A DNA stretch of 64,000 nt from Ferrimicrobium sp. (GTDB lineage: Bacteria; Actinomycetota; Acidimicrobiia; Acidimicrobiales; Acidimicrobiaceae), in contig JALCZJ010000001.1 in NCBI GenBank assembly GCA_022690815.1, positions 62,001 through 126,000 on the forward strand, given 5' to 3'. Of the stretch, positions 1 to 8,727 are shown one piece after another. A program made the translations under genes and the position numbers. The notes under the pieces are model-generated. The model worked only from the letters and a program-made list of their open reading frames with translations. It was not told the origin of the DNA and made no database searches. How positions within the stretch are numbered: the stretch's first letter is position 1; each line of letters starts with the position of its first letter.

Positions 1-1
1 T

Positions 2-247
2 CCGGTGATGACTCATGAACAGGCCAAAGGGATCGACATTGTGATTTTTACCTCAGCGTCAACTGTCGATGGGTTTAGCCAGCAGTATCCGGGGGTGCTA
101 CCGCAACATGCCGTGGCGATCGGGCCAGTGACGGCCAAATGTTTGCAATCGATCGGTGTCACGCAACCACACGTGGCCCAAGAGTTCTCTGCACATGGCT
201 TGCTTGAGCTTGTCATGAAGCTGGTCGCCCGTCGGGCGACCAGCTGA
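2..247 (+). CDS. hemD: Uroporphyrinogen-III synthase, C-terminal end (partial)
   Basis: Only the last ~81 codons are present; the reading frame is open at the left edge. The enzyme closes and isomerises hydroxymethylbilane to uroporphyrinogen III. The segment carries the typical FTSAST..GF stretch, then AIGPVTAK and a C-terminal helix that matches the HemD second lobe (a substrate-binding Thr/Ser loop). It ends 17 bases before hemB, and hemL follows, so these form one tetrapyrrole operon. Internal GTG/ATG codons near the edge are not the true start. Recognition rests on a short fragment plus context. Confidence 0.8.
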   Translation, partial: PVMTHEQAKGIDIVIFTSASTVDGFSQQYPGVLPQHAVAIGPVTAKCLQSIGVTQPHVAQEFSAHGLLELVMKLVARRATS

Positions 248-264
248 CTGGGTAGGCTGGTCAC

Positions 265-1239
265 ATGGAATCTTTTCGACGGCCGCGACGCCTGCGTGCT
301 ACGTCTGTGGTCAGAGAGCTCGTCGCCGAAACCCACCTGCGCCGTACCCAACTCATCCTTCCTATGTTCATTCGAGACGGGATCGACCATCCGGTTCCAA
401 TCGTCTCGATGCCTGGCGTGTTTCAACATTCGATTGCGAGTGCAAAGGAGGAGGCCGACAGGCTTCTGGAGGCTGGTGTCAGCAGTGTTCTGCTTTTTGG
501 TGTGACCGACCGCAAGGACGAGGATGGAAGGTATGCCTGTCGAGGAGACTTTGTCCTCCAGCGTGGCATCGATGCGTTGAAGACCGCGTTTGGCGATGAC
601 CTTTTCGTCATCAGCGATCTGTGTCTCGATGAGTACACGACGCATGGACATTGTGGTGTACTCGACGCAAAGGGCAGAGTCGACAATGATCGTACCCTTG
701 TTCGCTACCAAGAGCTGGCCCAGTCCTTGGCACAGGCGGGTGTCGATATGGTCGCTCCGTCGGGGATGATGGATCACCAAGTCGCGGCGATCCGGGAGGC
801 ACTTGATGCATGCGGTGCACCCGAGTGTGGCATCCTTGCTTATTCGGCAAAGTATGCCTCCGCGCTCTATGGTCCTTTTCGCGAGGCAGTGGACGTTGAG
901 ATAGCCGATGGTGGCGACCGGCGGGCCTATCAGCAGGATTACCGCAACCAACGGGAGGCGCTCCTCGAGGTCGAGCTGGATCTCGCAGAAGGTGCGGACA
1001 TGGTGATGGTCAAACCCGCGTCGTTCTATCTCGATGTGATCGCGAAGGTCCGCCCAATCTGTCCAGTTCCACTGGTTGCCTACCAGGTCTCTGGTGAATA
1101 TTCCATGATTGTGGCCGCATCCGATGCGGGTTTTATCGATCGACGCCAGACCGTACTGGAATCGCTGACAGCGATCGCCCGCGCCGGCGCGGACAGCGTT
1201 CTGACCTATTTTGCGAAGGAGGTTGCCCCGTGGCTTTGA
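265..1239 (+). CDS. hemB: Delta-aminolevulinic acid dehydratase (porphobilinogen synthase)
   Basis: The enzyme condenses two 5-aminolevulinate molecules to porphobilinogen in the cytoplasm. At 324 residues it has normal length. The two active-site lysines are visible in AYSAKYAS (Lys196) and VMVKPASFYLD (Lys250, Schiff base). The metal-site segment reads DLCLDEYTTHGHCG: Cys120 and Cys130 of the zinc triad are kept but the middle Cys is Asp122, a mixed site also known from mycobacterial-type enzymes. The ATG start leaves 17 bases after hemD. The 3' end overlaps the hemL start by 10 bases, so the two are probably translationally coupled. Confidence 0.97.
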   Translation: MESFRRPRRLRATSVVRELVAETHLRRTQLILPMFIRDGIDHPVPIVSMPGVFQHSIASAKEEADRLLEAGVSSVLLFGVTDRKDEDGRYACRGDFVLQRGIDALKTAFGDDLFVISDLCLDEYTTHGHCGVLDAKGRVDNDRTLVRYQELAQSLAQAGVDMVAPSGMMDHQVAAIREALDACGAPECGILAYSAKYASALYGPFREAVDVEIADGGDRRAYQQDYRNQREALLEVELDLAEGADMVMVKPASFYLDVIAKVRPICPVPLVAYQVSGEYSMIVAASDAGFIDRRQTVLESLTAIARAGADSVLTYFAKEVAPWL

Positions 1240-2546
1240 AGAACGGAGAAGCGATGACGAACGAGACAGCTTTTGCACGAGCCTGTGCTGCTCTGGTGGG
1301 AGGCGTCAACTCCCCGGTGCGCTCCTTTGGAGCGGTGGGAGGTGTCCCGTTCTTCGTCCATGATGGTCAAGGTTCGTACATCACTGACGTGGAGGGCCGC
1401 CGGTACTTGGATTACGTCCAGTCCTACGGCGCCATCATCCACGGGCATGCCCATCCTGGGATCCTCTCGTCGCTACTGGAGGCTGCCCACCGTGGGACGA
1501 CCTTCGGGGCTCCGACGCTTGGTGAGGTTGCACTCGCGGAGCTGATCAAGCAGAAGGTGGCCGGCGTAGATCTGGTTCGTTTGACCAGTTCTGGGACGGA
1601 GGCAACGATGACGGCCTTGCGTCTGGCGCGTGGGTTCACTGGCCGGTCCAAAATAATCAAGTTTGAAGGCTGCTACCATGGGCACTCTGACGCTTTGTTG
1701 GCGGCGAGTGGTTCAGGGGTGGCGTCGTTGGGGTTGCCGGCTTCAGTTGGTGTGACAACCGGAGCCGTGGCCGACACGATTGTGGTCCCCTATAACGAAG
1801 TTCCCGAGGTCGACGAGACGATCGCGGCCATCATTGTTGAACCGGTGGCGGCGAACATGGGACTGGTTCCCCCGAGTCCTGGCTTCCTTGCCGAGCTGCG
1901 CTCGCTGACCGAACAGGTGGGTGCTTTGTTGATATTTGATGAGGTGATCACCGGTTTTCGTGTTGCCGAAGGCGGAGCGTCTTCCCTGTTTGGCATCACG
2001 CCGGATCTGTGGTGCTTTGGCAAGGTGATTGGAGGTGGACTACCGGTCGGCGCAGTTGCGGGGCCTGAGCGCGTGATGGACCATCTCGCTCCCGTCGGCC
2101 CTGTCTATCAGGCCGGCACACTGTCGGGCAACCCGCTAGCCACCGCCGCAGGAGCAGCCGCGCTTCGCCTGCTGGACGTGGCGAGCTACCGGATGCTGAC
2201 TGGCCGAGCTGAGCAACTCGAGGTTGGGCTTACCAAGGTGATCGAAGAGGCAGACCTTGCAGTTCAAATACAACGCGTCGGCTCACTCCTTGGAATCTTC
2301 TTTGCAGACGAGTCAGTTACGAATTACCAGCAAGCGGTTTCGTCCGTGCAGCGCGGGGTCTACCCGCACTTCTTTCATGCGATGCTCAAGCGAGGCATTG
2401 CGCTAGCACCAGGACCCTACGAGATTCTTTTTCCAGGGCTTGCGCACTCAGTTGACGACATTGACAAGACGATTGACATCGCGTCTGCGGCGGCAGCAGA
2501 GGCCCATGACCAGTGGCGTCGCGCGTCGTCTGGCACGTCTACATGA
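1230..2546 (+). CDS. hemL: Glutamate-1-semialdehyde 2,1-aminomutase
   Basis: A PLP enzyme that turns glutamate-1-semialdehyde into 5-aminolevulinate, the substrate of the preceding hemB product (C5 pathway). Family marks are the N-terminal GGVNSPVRSFGAVGG, TSSGTEATMTALRLARG (PLP phosphate loop), FDEVITGFR, and the PLP lysine in CFGKVIGGGLPVGA (Lys265). I chose the GTG at 1230 because a perfect AAGGAGG (1216-1222) lies 7 bases upstream. An ATG at 1254 (MTNETAF) with a weaker GGAGAA is the alternative and would give a family-like N-terminus. It is the last gene of the hem cluster and runs toward the oppositely oriented flavoprotein gene. Confidence 0.96.
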   Translation: MALKNGEAMTNETAFARACAALVGGVNSPVRSFGAVGGVPFFVHDGQGSYITDVEGRRYLDYVQSYGAIIHGHAHPGILSSLLEAAHRGTTFGAPTLGEVALAELIKQKVAGVDLVRLTSSGTEATMTALRLARGFTGRSKIIKFEGCYHGHSDALLAASGSGVASLGLPASVGVTTGAVADTIVVPYNEVPEVDETIAAIIVEPVAANMGLVPPSPGFLAELRSLTEQVGALLIFDEVITGFRVAEGGASSLFGITPDLWCFGKVIGGGLPVGAVAGPERVMDHLAPVGPVYQAGTLSGNPLATAAGAAALRLLDVASYRMLTGRAEQLEVGLTKVIEEADLAVQIQRVGSLLGIFFADESVTNYQQAVSSVQRGVYPHFFHAMLKRGIALAPGPYEILFPGLAHSVDDIDKTIDIASAAAAEAHDQWRRASSGTST

Positions 2547-2620
2547 CCACTGACGATGGTGGCTGTTAACAACACGGGTGTTCACGGCCAGTGTTGGCAC
2601 CGTCGAGGTCAGCCAGATGG

Positions 2621-3892
2621 TTAGCCGGCCTGCTTTTCGCGCAGCTGCTGGGTCAGACGATAGATCTGTTCGATCCGTGCGGATGTGGTCGCCGACATGA
2701 GGTTAGCCATGATTGCCACCACCGGCGCCATCGTCTGCTTTGACCTCATCGTGAGCCACACGCCAGATGACATCAAGCGAGGGTTAGATATCGCCTTCAC
2801 AAAAAGCCGTCCAGTGGCGTAGTACCCAGCGTAATGGGCATCGAGGGAGCGAGAGAACTCGACGATCGGCCTTGCATCGCCGGTGCCGAGGCTTTGGGTG
2901 ATCGCGTCGGCCCCAAGCCGACCAGTCTCATAGGCATAGGAGATACCCTCGCCGTTGAACGGATTGATACTGGCGGCTGCGTCGCCTATCAAGAGATAGT
3001 TGGGGCCGGAGCGCGGGACGACGCTGAGGCCCATCGGCAATTTTCCACCGGTAGCGCCATTGGCCCCGAGGCCCGGAGGAAAGTGCCAATCGCGTTCGTT
3101 CTGGGAGACGAAGCGCTCAAGGGCGTGCGTGGTGTTCATTTTGCGCCAGCGTTGACTGTTAGATAGCAAACCGAAGCCGACATTGGCAGTGCCGTCTCCG
3201 GCCGGGAAGATCCATCCATAACCCGGGATGGTTGCGCCAGTTGCATCGCGGAGATCAAGATGTGACTCAATCCAGTCTTCGTCGCTTCGATCGGTGTCGT
3301 AGTATCCGCGAATCGCGAGGCCGAGCGGTTTCTTCAGGTCACGATGTGCACCAATCGATCGGGCAATCCGTGCGTTCGACCCCTCTGCCAGGACGTAGAT
3401 CTTCGCCTTCAGACTGAGTTCATCCTGAGTATCGAGAACTCTGACACGAAGCGACTGGATGTGGCCGGCGTCGAGTGTTGCCTCTATCGCTTCATGGTGA
3501 TAGAGGACGTTGGCCCCAACCTCACCAGCTCGTTCGAGTACTGCCTGGTCGAGGACGGACCTTCGCACGACGTAACCATAATCAGGGTAATTCGGAAGGC
3601 TAGGCCAGGGGAGCTCGTAGGCGCGGCCATGCGCAATCGCCCGCAAACCTAGATACTTGTGTTGTTGATCGAGCATTGCTTGTAGCCCCATGGCCTCAAG
3701 CTGAACGACGGCTCTTGGGGTGAGGCCGTCTCCACAGGTCTTGTCACGCGGGAATTGTTTCTTCTCGATGACGACCACCCGCACCCCGCGTATCGCGAGC
3801 CAATGGGCGGCCGCGGCACCGGAGGGGCCACCTCCGATTACTACGACATCGACTGACACCTCGTCTGCGGTATTTTTACTCACATCTTCCAT
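2621..3892 (-). CDS. Geranylgeranyl reductase family FAD-dependent oxidoreductase
   Basis: A 423-residue flavoprotein. The N-terminal dinucleotide fold is VVVIGGGPSGAAAAHWLA (about residues 16-33). It is followed by the family signature KTCGDGLTPRAV and, near residue 300, the FAD-contact motif GDAAASINPFNGEGISYAYE. Members saturate isoprenoid double bonds, for example in menaquinone side chains (MenJ of mycobacteria) or geranylgeranyl lipids. In actinobacteria such a gene often sits divergently beside nuoA, as here (nuoA starts 170 bases away on the other strand), which supports a menaquinone role. Substrate cannot be told from sequence. Start is the ATG at 3892. Confidence 0.9.
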   Translation of the reverse strand: MEDVSKNTADEVSVDVVVIGGGPSGAAAAHWLAIRGVRVVVIEKKQFPRDKTCGDGLTPRAVVQLEAMGLQAMLDQQHKYLGLRAIAHGRAYELPWPSLPNYPDYGYVVRRSVLDQAVLERAGEVGANVLYHHEAIEATLDAGHIQSLRVRVLDTQDELSLKAKIYVLAEGSNARIARSIGAHRDLKKPLGLAIRGYYDTDRSDEDWIESHLDLRDATGATIPGYGWIFPAGDGTANVGFGLLSNSQRWRKMNTTHALERFVSQNERDWHFPPGLGANGATGGKLPMGLSVVPRSGPNYLLIGDAAASINPFNGEGISYAYETGRLGADAITQSLGTGDARPIVEFSRSLDAHYAGYYATGRLFVKAISNPRLMSSGVWLTMRSKQTMAPVVAIMANLMSATTSARIEQIYRLTQQLREKQAG

Positions 3893-4061
3893 CGTAGACC
3901 GAGCTCGCTGGTTATCTCTGGATTTCTCTTGGGCAAGCAGGAATCACCACCATAGATTGGAGGCGGATTTGCACGAGTGGGGCGAACCGTACCAAGATAG
4001 AAGTACGTGTGGGTGACAACCACGAACGCCTTTACAGTGATAGTGACAGAAATGAGGTGAG

Positions 4062-4508
4062 GTGGCTCAGTACCTTCCAATAGTCATCATGCTCGCGCTT
4101 GGTGGGCTCTTTGCGTCAGGCTCGTTTATCGCTTCGGGGCTCTTTGCTCCCCGAAGGCCCCATCGAGCAAAGTCCGCACCATACGAGTGTGGTATTGTTC
4201 CACGGACCGAGGTAGCCGAGCGGTTTCCCGTGCGCTTTTACCTGGTCGCCATGATCTTTATCATCTTCGATATCGAGATCATCTTTCTGTATCCTTTCGC
4301 TGCCGCCTCCGGTGAGCTCGGTACTTTCGGTGTGATCGAGATCGCCACTTTTGCACTGGTAGTCTTTGTTGCCTTTGCCTATCTTGTGGCGAATGGAGCC
4401 TTGAGCTGGGGGCCGACTCGCAGTGCGTCCTCTGGCTCGACGAGGGTCCCTGGTCGCGTCGATTTGAAGGAACTGACCGCCTCGATGGTCCGAGGGGGTC
4501 GCAACTGA
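4062..4508 (+). CDS. nuoA: NADH-quinone oxidoreductase subunit A
   Basis: First gene of the 14-gene complex I operon and a small membrane subunit. Visible are a first membrane helix ([20 protein letters not shown]), the loop [44 protein letters not shown], which is the conserved ECG...RF.V.FYL...FIIFD.E motif, and a third helix. The GTG start is preceded by GAGGTGAG. At 148 residues it is slightly long through a hydrophilic tail after the last helix. The stop overlaps the nuoB ATG by one base. Confidence 0.97.
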   Translation: MAQYLPIVIMLALGGLFASGSFIASGLFAPRRPHRAKSAPYECGIVPRTEVAERFPVRFYLVAMIFIIFDIEIIFLYPFAAASGELGTFGVIEIATFALVVFVAFAYLVANGALSWGPTRSASSGSTRVPGRVDLKELTASMVRGGRN

Positions 4509-5068
4509 TGCCACTTGAAGACCTGAGTTACAACTTCCTGACCGGCAACGTAGAGAAGCTGGTTCAGTGGGCGCGTAAGGCCAGCGTGTGGCCTGCAACT
4601 TTTGGACTCGCCTGCTGCGCGATCGAGATGATGGCCAGCGGTGCAGCCGATTTTGATCTTGCTCGATTCGGCATGGAGGTTTTTCGGGCCTCGCCGCGTC
4701 AATCTGATCTGATGATCGTCGCTGGCCGAGTGTCACAAAAAATGGCACCGGTGCTGCGCCAGGTCTATGACCAGATGATGGAGCCCAAGTGGGTGATCTC
4801 GATGGGTGTCTGCGCCTCGACTGGTGGCATGTTCAACAACTACGCCATCGTCCAGGGCGTCGATCAGATCGTGCCCGTCGATGTTTATGCGCCTGGTTGT
4901 CCTCCCGGCCCAGAGACCTTGATGCACGCCATCTTGACGCTGCACCATCAGATCCAGACGGGCGAGATCCTTCGTCGTAGGGCCGCCGGCGAGAAGGGCA
5001 CGACGGTCAAAATGATTGGCGAGCCAGCCACCACGAAGATGCTCGGAGGTGTCGAGGACCTTGTCTGA
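4508..5068 (+). CDS. nuoB: NADH-quinone oxidoreductase subunit B
   Basis: Peripheral-arm subunit that holds the terminal [4Fe-4S] cluster N2, the electron donor to quinone. Cluster ligands are seen in [11 protein letters not shown] (tandem Cys), in [20 protein letters not shown], and in [18 protein letters not shown]. It has the usual length (186 residues) and starts at an ATG that shares one base with the nuoA stop. Confidence 0.98.
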   Translation: MPLEDLSYNFLTGNVEKLVQWARKASVWPATFGLACCAIEMMASGAADFDLARFGMEVFRASPRQSDLMIVAGRVSQKMAPVLRQVYDQMMEPKWVISMGVCASTGGMFNNYAIVQGVDQIVPVDVYAPGCPPGPETLMHAILTLHHQIQTGEILRRRAAGEKGTTVKMIGEPATTKMLGGVEDLV

Positions 5069-5072
5069 TGTC

Positions 5073-5498
5073 ATGGTTCTAGAGAGGTCCGCGTACCTCT
5101 CCACGGTGCAAGCACGCCACGACGAAGGTTATATCTACCTCGCTGATTTGACGTGTGTGGACTATCTCAATAACCCAACGCGAGACCTCGTGGATGGCGT
5201 GTCACTTGAGCGGTTCGAGTTGGTGGTCAATTTGCGGGCTTTCGCCCCTCCGGCTATCGTGCGACTTCGCGTTCAAGTGCCTGAACAAGACCCGCTCATG
5301 CCTTCGATCTTCGGGTTCTATCCGGGCGCTGAGGCGATGGAGCGAGAGGTGTTTGACCTGTTCGGTATTCGTTTTGAGGATCACCCTGACTTGACTCGCA
5401 TCCTTTTGCCGGAGGATTGGGAGGGTCATCCGTTGCGCAAAGACTATGGGGTTGGTAGGGTTCCGGTGCAGTTCAAGGAGGTGAAGCGCAACCGATGA
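5073..5498 (+). CDS. nuoC: NADH-quinone oxidoreductase subunit C
   Basis: Hydrophilic subunit of the complex I connecting arm. Its C-terminal signature is seen in GAEAMEREVFDLFGIRFEDH and RILLPEDWEGHPLRKDY. I place the start at ATG 5073, four bases after the nuoB stop, giving 141 residues. The same frame stays open upstream to a GTG-like start inside nuoB at 5016, but that would duplicate coding in a conserved nuoB end. The protein is short for NuoC because the N-terminal region is reduced. The stop overlaps the nuoD ATG. Confidence 0.93.
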   Translation: MVLERSAYLSTVQARHDEGYIYLADLTCVDYLNNPTRDLVDGVSLERFELVVNLRAFAPPAIVRLRVQVPEQDPLMPSIFGFYPGAEAMEREVFDLFGIRFEDHPDLTRILLPEDWEGHPLRKDYGVGRVPVQFKEVKRNR

Positions 5499-6847
5499 CG
5501 AATGCTATCTATACGGTTATTCGCCCAGAGGGCGATAATCGGTTTGGATTGGTTCAGGAGACCTCGGAGGGACTTCAGGAGCTTGGTGATCGTTCAACCA
5601 CCTCAGCGGCTGCACTCGCAAAGGAGATCGGCTCCACCCTGAGGATTCCCGAGGGCGAAGCGGAGCTCGAGGGCGATTCCGATGACGGACGCATGATCAT
5701 CAACATGGGACCTCAACATCCGTCCACTCATGGCGTGCTGAGAATCATGCTCGAGATCGAGGGAGAGACGGTGCTGCGCTCCAAACCAGTGGTTGGTTAC
5801 CTGCACACGGGCATGGAGAAGACCGCCGAGAATCTCACCTATCTCCAAGGGACCACCAACGTGACCCGAATGGACTACCTCTCGCCTCTCAACAACGAAC
5901 TCGTGTTTTGTCTTGCGGCCGAGAGTTTGTTGGGCATCGAGCTCCCGGAGCGCGCGACCTGGATACGGATGCTCATGTCCGAGCTCAACCGCATTGCGTC
6001 GCACGTCATGTGGCTTGCTACCAACGGGATGGACCTTGGGTCCACGTCGATGATGATCTTCGGTTTTCGCGACCGCGAGATGGTACTTTCGTTCTTTGAA
6101 AAGACGTCCGGACTGAGGATGAATAACAACTACATCCGTGTCGGTGGGGTTGCGGCAGATTTGCCAGACGGCTGGGAGGATGACGTTACCGCAGTCATCG
6201 ACACCATCGAAGCACGCACCCACGACTACGATGAGCTGATCACCGGTCAGCCGATCTTTCGTGAACGTGTAGTGGGCGTGGGTACACTCAGTCCCCAAGA
6301 GGCCGTAGCGCTCTCGGCATCAGGTCCGATTTTGCGGGCCTCGGGAGTCCCGTGGGATCTGCGCAAGGAGATGCCCTACCTCTTTTACGATCAGATTGAT
6401 TTTGACGTCATCGTCGGGAGTGTTGGTGATACCTATGATCGGTATGCCGTGCGACTCTTCGAGATTCGTGAGTCGATTTCGATTGTGCGTCAAATCATCG
6501 ACAGGATGCCCAGAGGCCCCTATCGCGCCTTAGATCCGAAGGTGACGCCGCCCCCGCGTGCTCGGATCGACGAGTCCATGGAGGCGCTGATCCATCACTT
6601 CAAGCTCTTTACCGAGGGTATCCGAATCCCCCCGGGTGAAAGCTATGTCGCTATTGAATCACCTCGAGGTGAGCTCGGATGCTATATGGTCTCCGATGGC
6701 TCGGCACGACCATTTCGCATGCATATTCGTGGGCCGTCGTTCGTCAATTTGCAGAGTCTTCCTGTGATGTTGCACGGTGGGTTGCTCGCCGACGCCGTTG
6801 CAGTGATTTCGTCAGTGGACCCGGTGATGGGAGAGGTGGATCGTTAA
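5495..6847 (+). CDS. nuoD: NADH-quinone oxidoreductase subunit D
   Basis: The 49-kDa subunit, which forms the quinone pocket with NuoB. MIINMGPQHPSTHGVLR, GYLHTGMEKTAENLTYLQ, SHVMWLATNGMDLGSTSMM and the C-terminal ESPRGELGCYMVSDGSARPFRMHIRGPSF region are unmistakable. The conserved body starts only at about residue 65; a polar extension rich in Glu and Ser precedes it. The ATG at 5495 overlaps the nuoC stop (ATGA) and has AAGGAGGTGAAG upstream (from 5476), so this extension is probably really translated. Confidence 0.98.
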   Translation: MTNAIYTVIRPEGDNRFGLVQETSEGLQELGDRSTTSAAALAKEIGSTLRIPEGEAELEGDSDDGRMIINMGPQHPSTHGVLRIMLEIEGETVLRSKPVVGYLHTGMEKTAENLTYLQGTTNVTRMDYLSPLNNELVFCLAAESLLGIELPERATWIRMLMSELNRIASHVMWLATNGMDLGSTSMMIFGFRDREMVLSFFEKTSGLRMNNNYIRVGGVAADLPDGWEDDVTAVIDTIEARTHDYDELITGQPIFRERVVGVGTLSPQEAVALSASGPILRASGVPWDLRKEMPYLFYDQIDFDVIVGSVGDTYDRYAVRLFEIRESISIVRQIIDRMPRGPYRALDPKVTPPPRARIDESMEALIHHFKLFTEGIRIPPGESYVAIESPRGELGCYMVSDGSARPFRMHIRGPSFVNLQSLPVMLHGGLLADAVAVISSVDPVMGEVDR

Positions 6848-7435
6848 GTGGCGCGTTTCTCTGATGAGATGTTGAGCCGTGCGCAGGAGTTGGTGTCGCT
6901 CTATCCAGATCCTCGTTCGGCAACGATTCCGCTCTGTCATCTTGCCCAAGAACAGGATGGCTATGTGACCAATGAGGCGATGGAGCACATTGGTGAGCTC
7001 GTTGGCTCAAGCGCCGCAGAGGTCCAAGGTACTGCGTCATTTTATGACATGCTCAAGCTCGAGCCGGTCGGTCGGTACGTAGTGGGCGTCTGCACCAACA
7101 TCGCTTGTATGTTGCGAGGGGCCTATGAGGTGCTCGAGGATGCGGAGGAGGTCCTGGGTGTACCGGTTGGTGGTACGACAGAGGATGGGCTTTTCACTCT
7201 CGAAGAGGTCGAGTGCATCGCACACTGTGATCGTGCACCGGCCGCTCAGGTGAACTATCGATACTTTGGTCCCCTCGATCGAGAGAGTTTACAAGATCTA
7301 GTCGCGACGTTGCGCAACGGTGATCTCGATCATGAGGTGCCTCCCCACGGGACGTTGATTCGTGTTCGTCGCGAGGCTCCACCGGTCGTACCGATGGAAG
7401 AGATCGATCGTGAGCGAGCGGAGGAAGGTCAGTGA
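6848..7435 (+). CDS. nuoE: NADH-quinone oxidoreductase subunit E
   Basis: The 24-kDa thioredoxin-fold subunit that carries the [2Fe-2S] cluster N1a in the NADH module. The four ligands are in VCTNIACML (C-x4-C) and EECIAHCDRAP (C-x3-C). The N-terminal helical bundle (IPLCHLAQEQDGYVTNEAMEHIGE) is typical. The GTG start directly follows the nuoD stop. A polar C-terminal tail of about 30 residues follows the fold. The end overlaps nuoF by 4 bases. Confidence 0.97.
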   Translation: MARFSDEMLSRAQELVSLYPDPRSATIPLCHLAQEQDGYVTNEAMEHIGELVGSSAAEVQGTASFYDMLKLEPVGRYVVGVCTNIACMLRGAYEVLEDAEEVLGVPVGGTTEDGLFTLEEVECIAHCDRAPAAQVNYRYFGPLDRESLQDLVATLRNGDLDHEVPPHGTLIRVRREAPPVVPMEEIDRERAEEGQ

Positions 7436-8727
7436 TAGAGCGAATCGTTGGTGCTCGTCTAGGTTACGAGGACTCGGAGACGCTAGAGCGCTTTCTAGCG
7501 ACCGGGGGCGATCTCGGGCTGCGAAAGGCTGTTCTTGAGATGCGACCCGAGGAGGTCGCCGCTGAGGTGACGACCGCGAACCTGCTGGGTCGTGGTGGTG
7601 CTGGTTTTGAGGCTGGGCGTAAGTGGTCGATGTTGCGCAAGGCACCGCGACGCTATCTCGTGATTAACGGCGACGAGAGCGAACCTGCGACCTTCAAGGA
7701 TCATCTCCTGGTAGAGCGCGATCCACATCAGCTGGTCGAAGGCGCCACCATCGCCGCTTATGCCATAGGTGCATCGTTGGTCGTCATCTACCTACGGGGA
7801 GAGTTCGCTCTTGGTCTTGAGCGTGTCCAGCAGGCGATCAACGAGGCCTATGCCAGAAACGCCCTCGGTCGGTCGATCTTCGGGTCGTCGTTCTCCGTCG
7901 ATATCGTGCTGCAGCCAGGTGCTGGTGCCTATATTTGTGGTGAAGAGACCTCGCTGATTGAGTCCCTCGAGGGCAAGCGAGGGTTCCCGCGCATCAAGCC
8001 GCCCTACTTTCCGGCTGTCATCGGACTCTACGGGGAGCCGACGATCGTCAACAATGTCGAGACGGTCTCCAACCTGCCATGGATCGTCCAAAAAGGCGGG
8101 GCCGCGTTTAAGGCACTTGGCCAGGGGCGCTCGACTGGGACGAGGCTCTTCGCTCTCTCTGGGCAGGTAAAGCGACCCGGTCCCTACGAGGTCGAGATGA
8201 CCAAAATCACCTTCCGCGACCTGATCTATGGTGATGACTACGGTCAGGGCCTCCTGCCTGATCGGTCGCTGATCGCCTTCATCCCTGGTGGTGTTTCCGC
8301 TCCATGGTTTTTCGAAGAACATCTCGATATTCCGCTTGGCCAAGACGAGGTTGCTCAGGCTGGTTCCATGTTGGGCTCGGGATCGGTAATCGTCATGGAC
8401 GACACGTCGTGCCCGGTTCGCTCGGCATGGCGGATCGCTCGCTTCTTTGCCCGTGAGTCGTGTGGACAGTGCACACCGTGTCGCGAGGGTGGGGCCTGGA
8501 TCGACAAGATTATGCGCCGCATTGAAGAGGGCGAGGGGAGAGAGGCTGATCTCGATCTTCTCTTGGATCTTTGTGACAACATCTCGCCAGGTATCAAGTG
8601 GCCACCAGCTCAGACCACCATTTGTGTTCTTGGGCCTTCGATCCCACCGTCGGTGAGTGCAGCCATCAACCATTTTCGTGATGATTTTCTCGTGCACATC
8701 AAGGAAGGACGGTGTCCTCATGCCTGA
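7432..8727 (+). CDS. nuoF: NADH-quinone oxidoreductase subunit F (NADH- and FMN-binding)
   Basis: The 51-kDa subunit, where NADH reduces FMN. Glycine-rich loop LLGRGGAGFEAGRKW, NGDESEPATFKDH, the FMN-site GAGAYICGEETSLIESLEGKRG split over about residues 160-185, and the [4Fe-4S] N3 ligands ESCGQCTPCREG with a distal Cys (TTICVLGP) are all present. The GTG start overlaps the nuoE stop. At 431 residues length is normal. The last 8 bases overlap the nuoG start. Confidence 0.98.
   Translation: MIERIVGARLGYEDSETLERFLATGGDLGLRKAVLEMRPEEVAAEVTTANLLGRGGAGFEAGRKWSMLRKAPRRYLVINGDESEPATFKDHLLVERDPHQLVEGATIAAYAIGASLVVIYLRGEFALGLERVQQAINEAYARNALGRSIFGSSFSVDIVLQPGAGAYICGEETSLIESLEGKRGFPRIKPPYFPAVIGLYGEPTIVNNVETVSNLPWIVQKGGAAFKALGQGRSTGTRLFALSGQVKRPGPYEVEMTKITFRDLIYGDDYGQGLLPDRSLIAFIPGGVSAPWFFEEHLDIPLGQDEVAQAGSMLGSGSVIVMDDTSCPVRSAWRIARFFARESCGQCTPCREGGAWIDKIMRRIEEGEGREADLDLLLDLCDNISPGIKWPPAQTTICVLGPSIPPSVSAAINHFRDDFLVHIKEGRCPHA

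Noticed and set aside
13-1278. 421-codon minus-strand frame across hemD/hemB
   Set aside because: Covers two clear genes on the other strand and contains no known motif.
3929-3957. TTGGGC-17-ATAGAT as nuoA promoter
   Set aside because: The -10 match is too poor to support.
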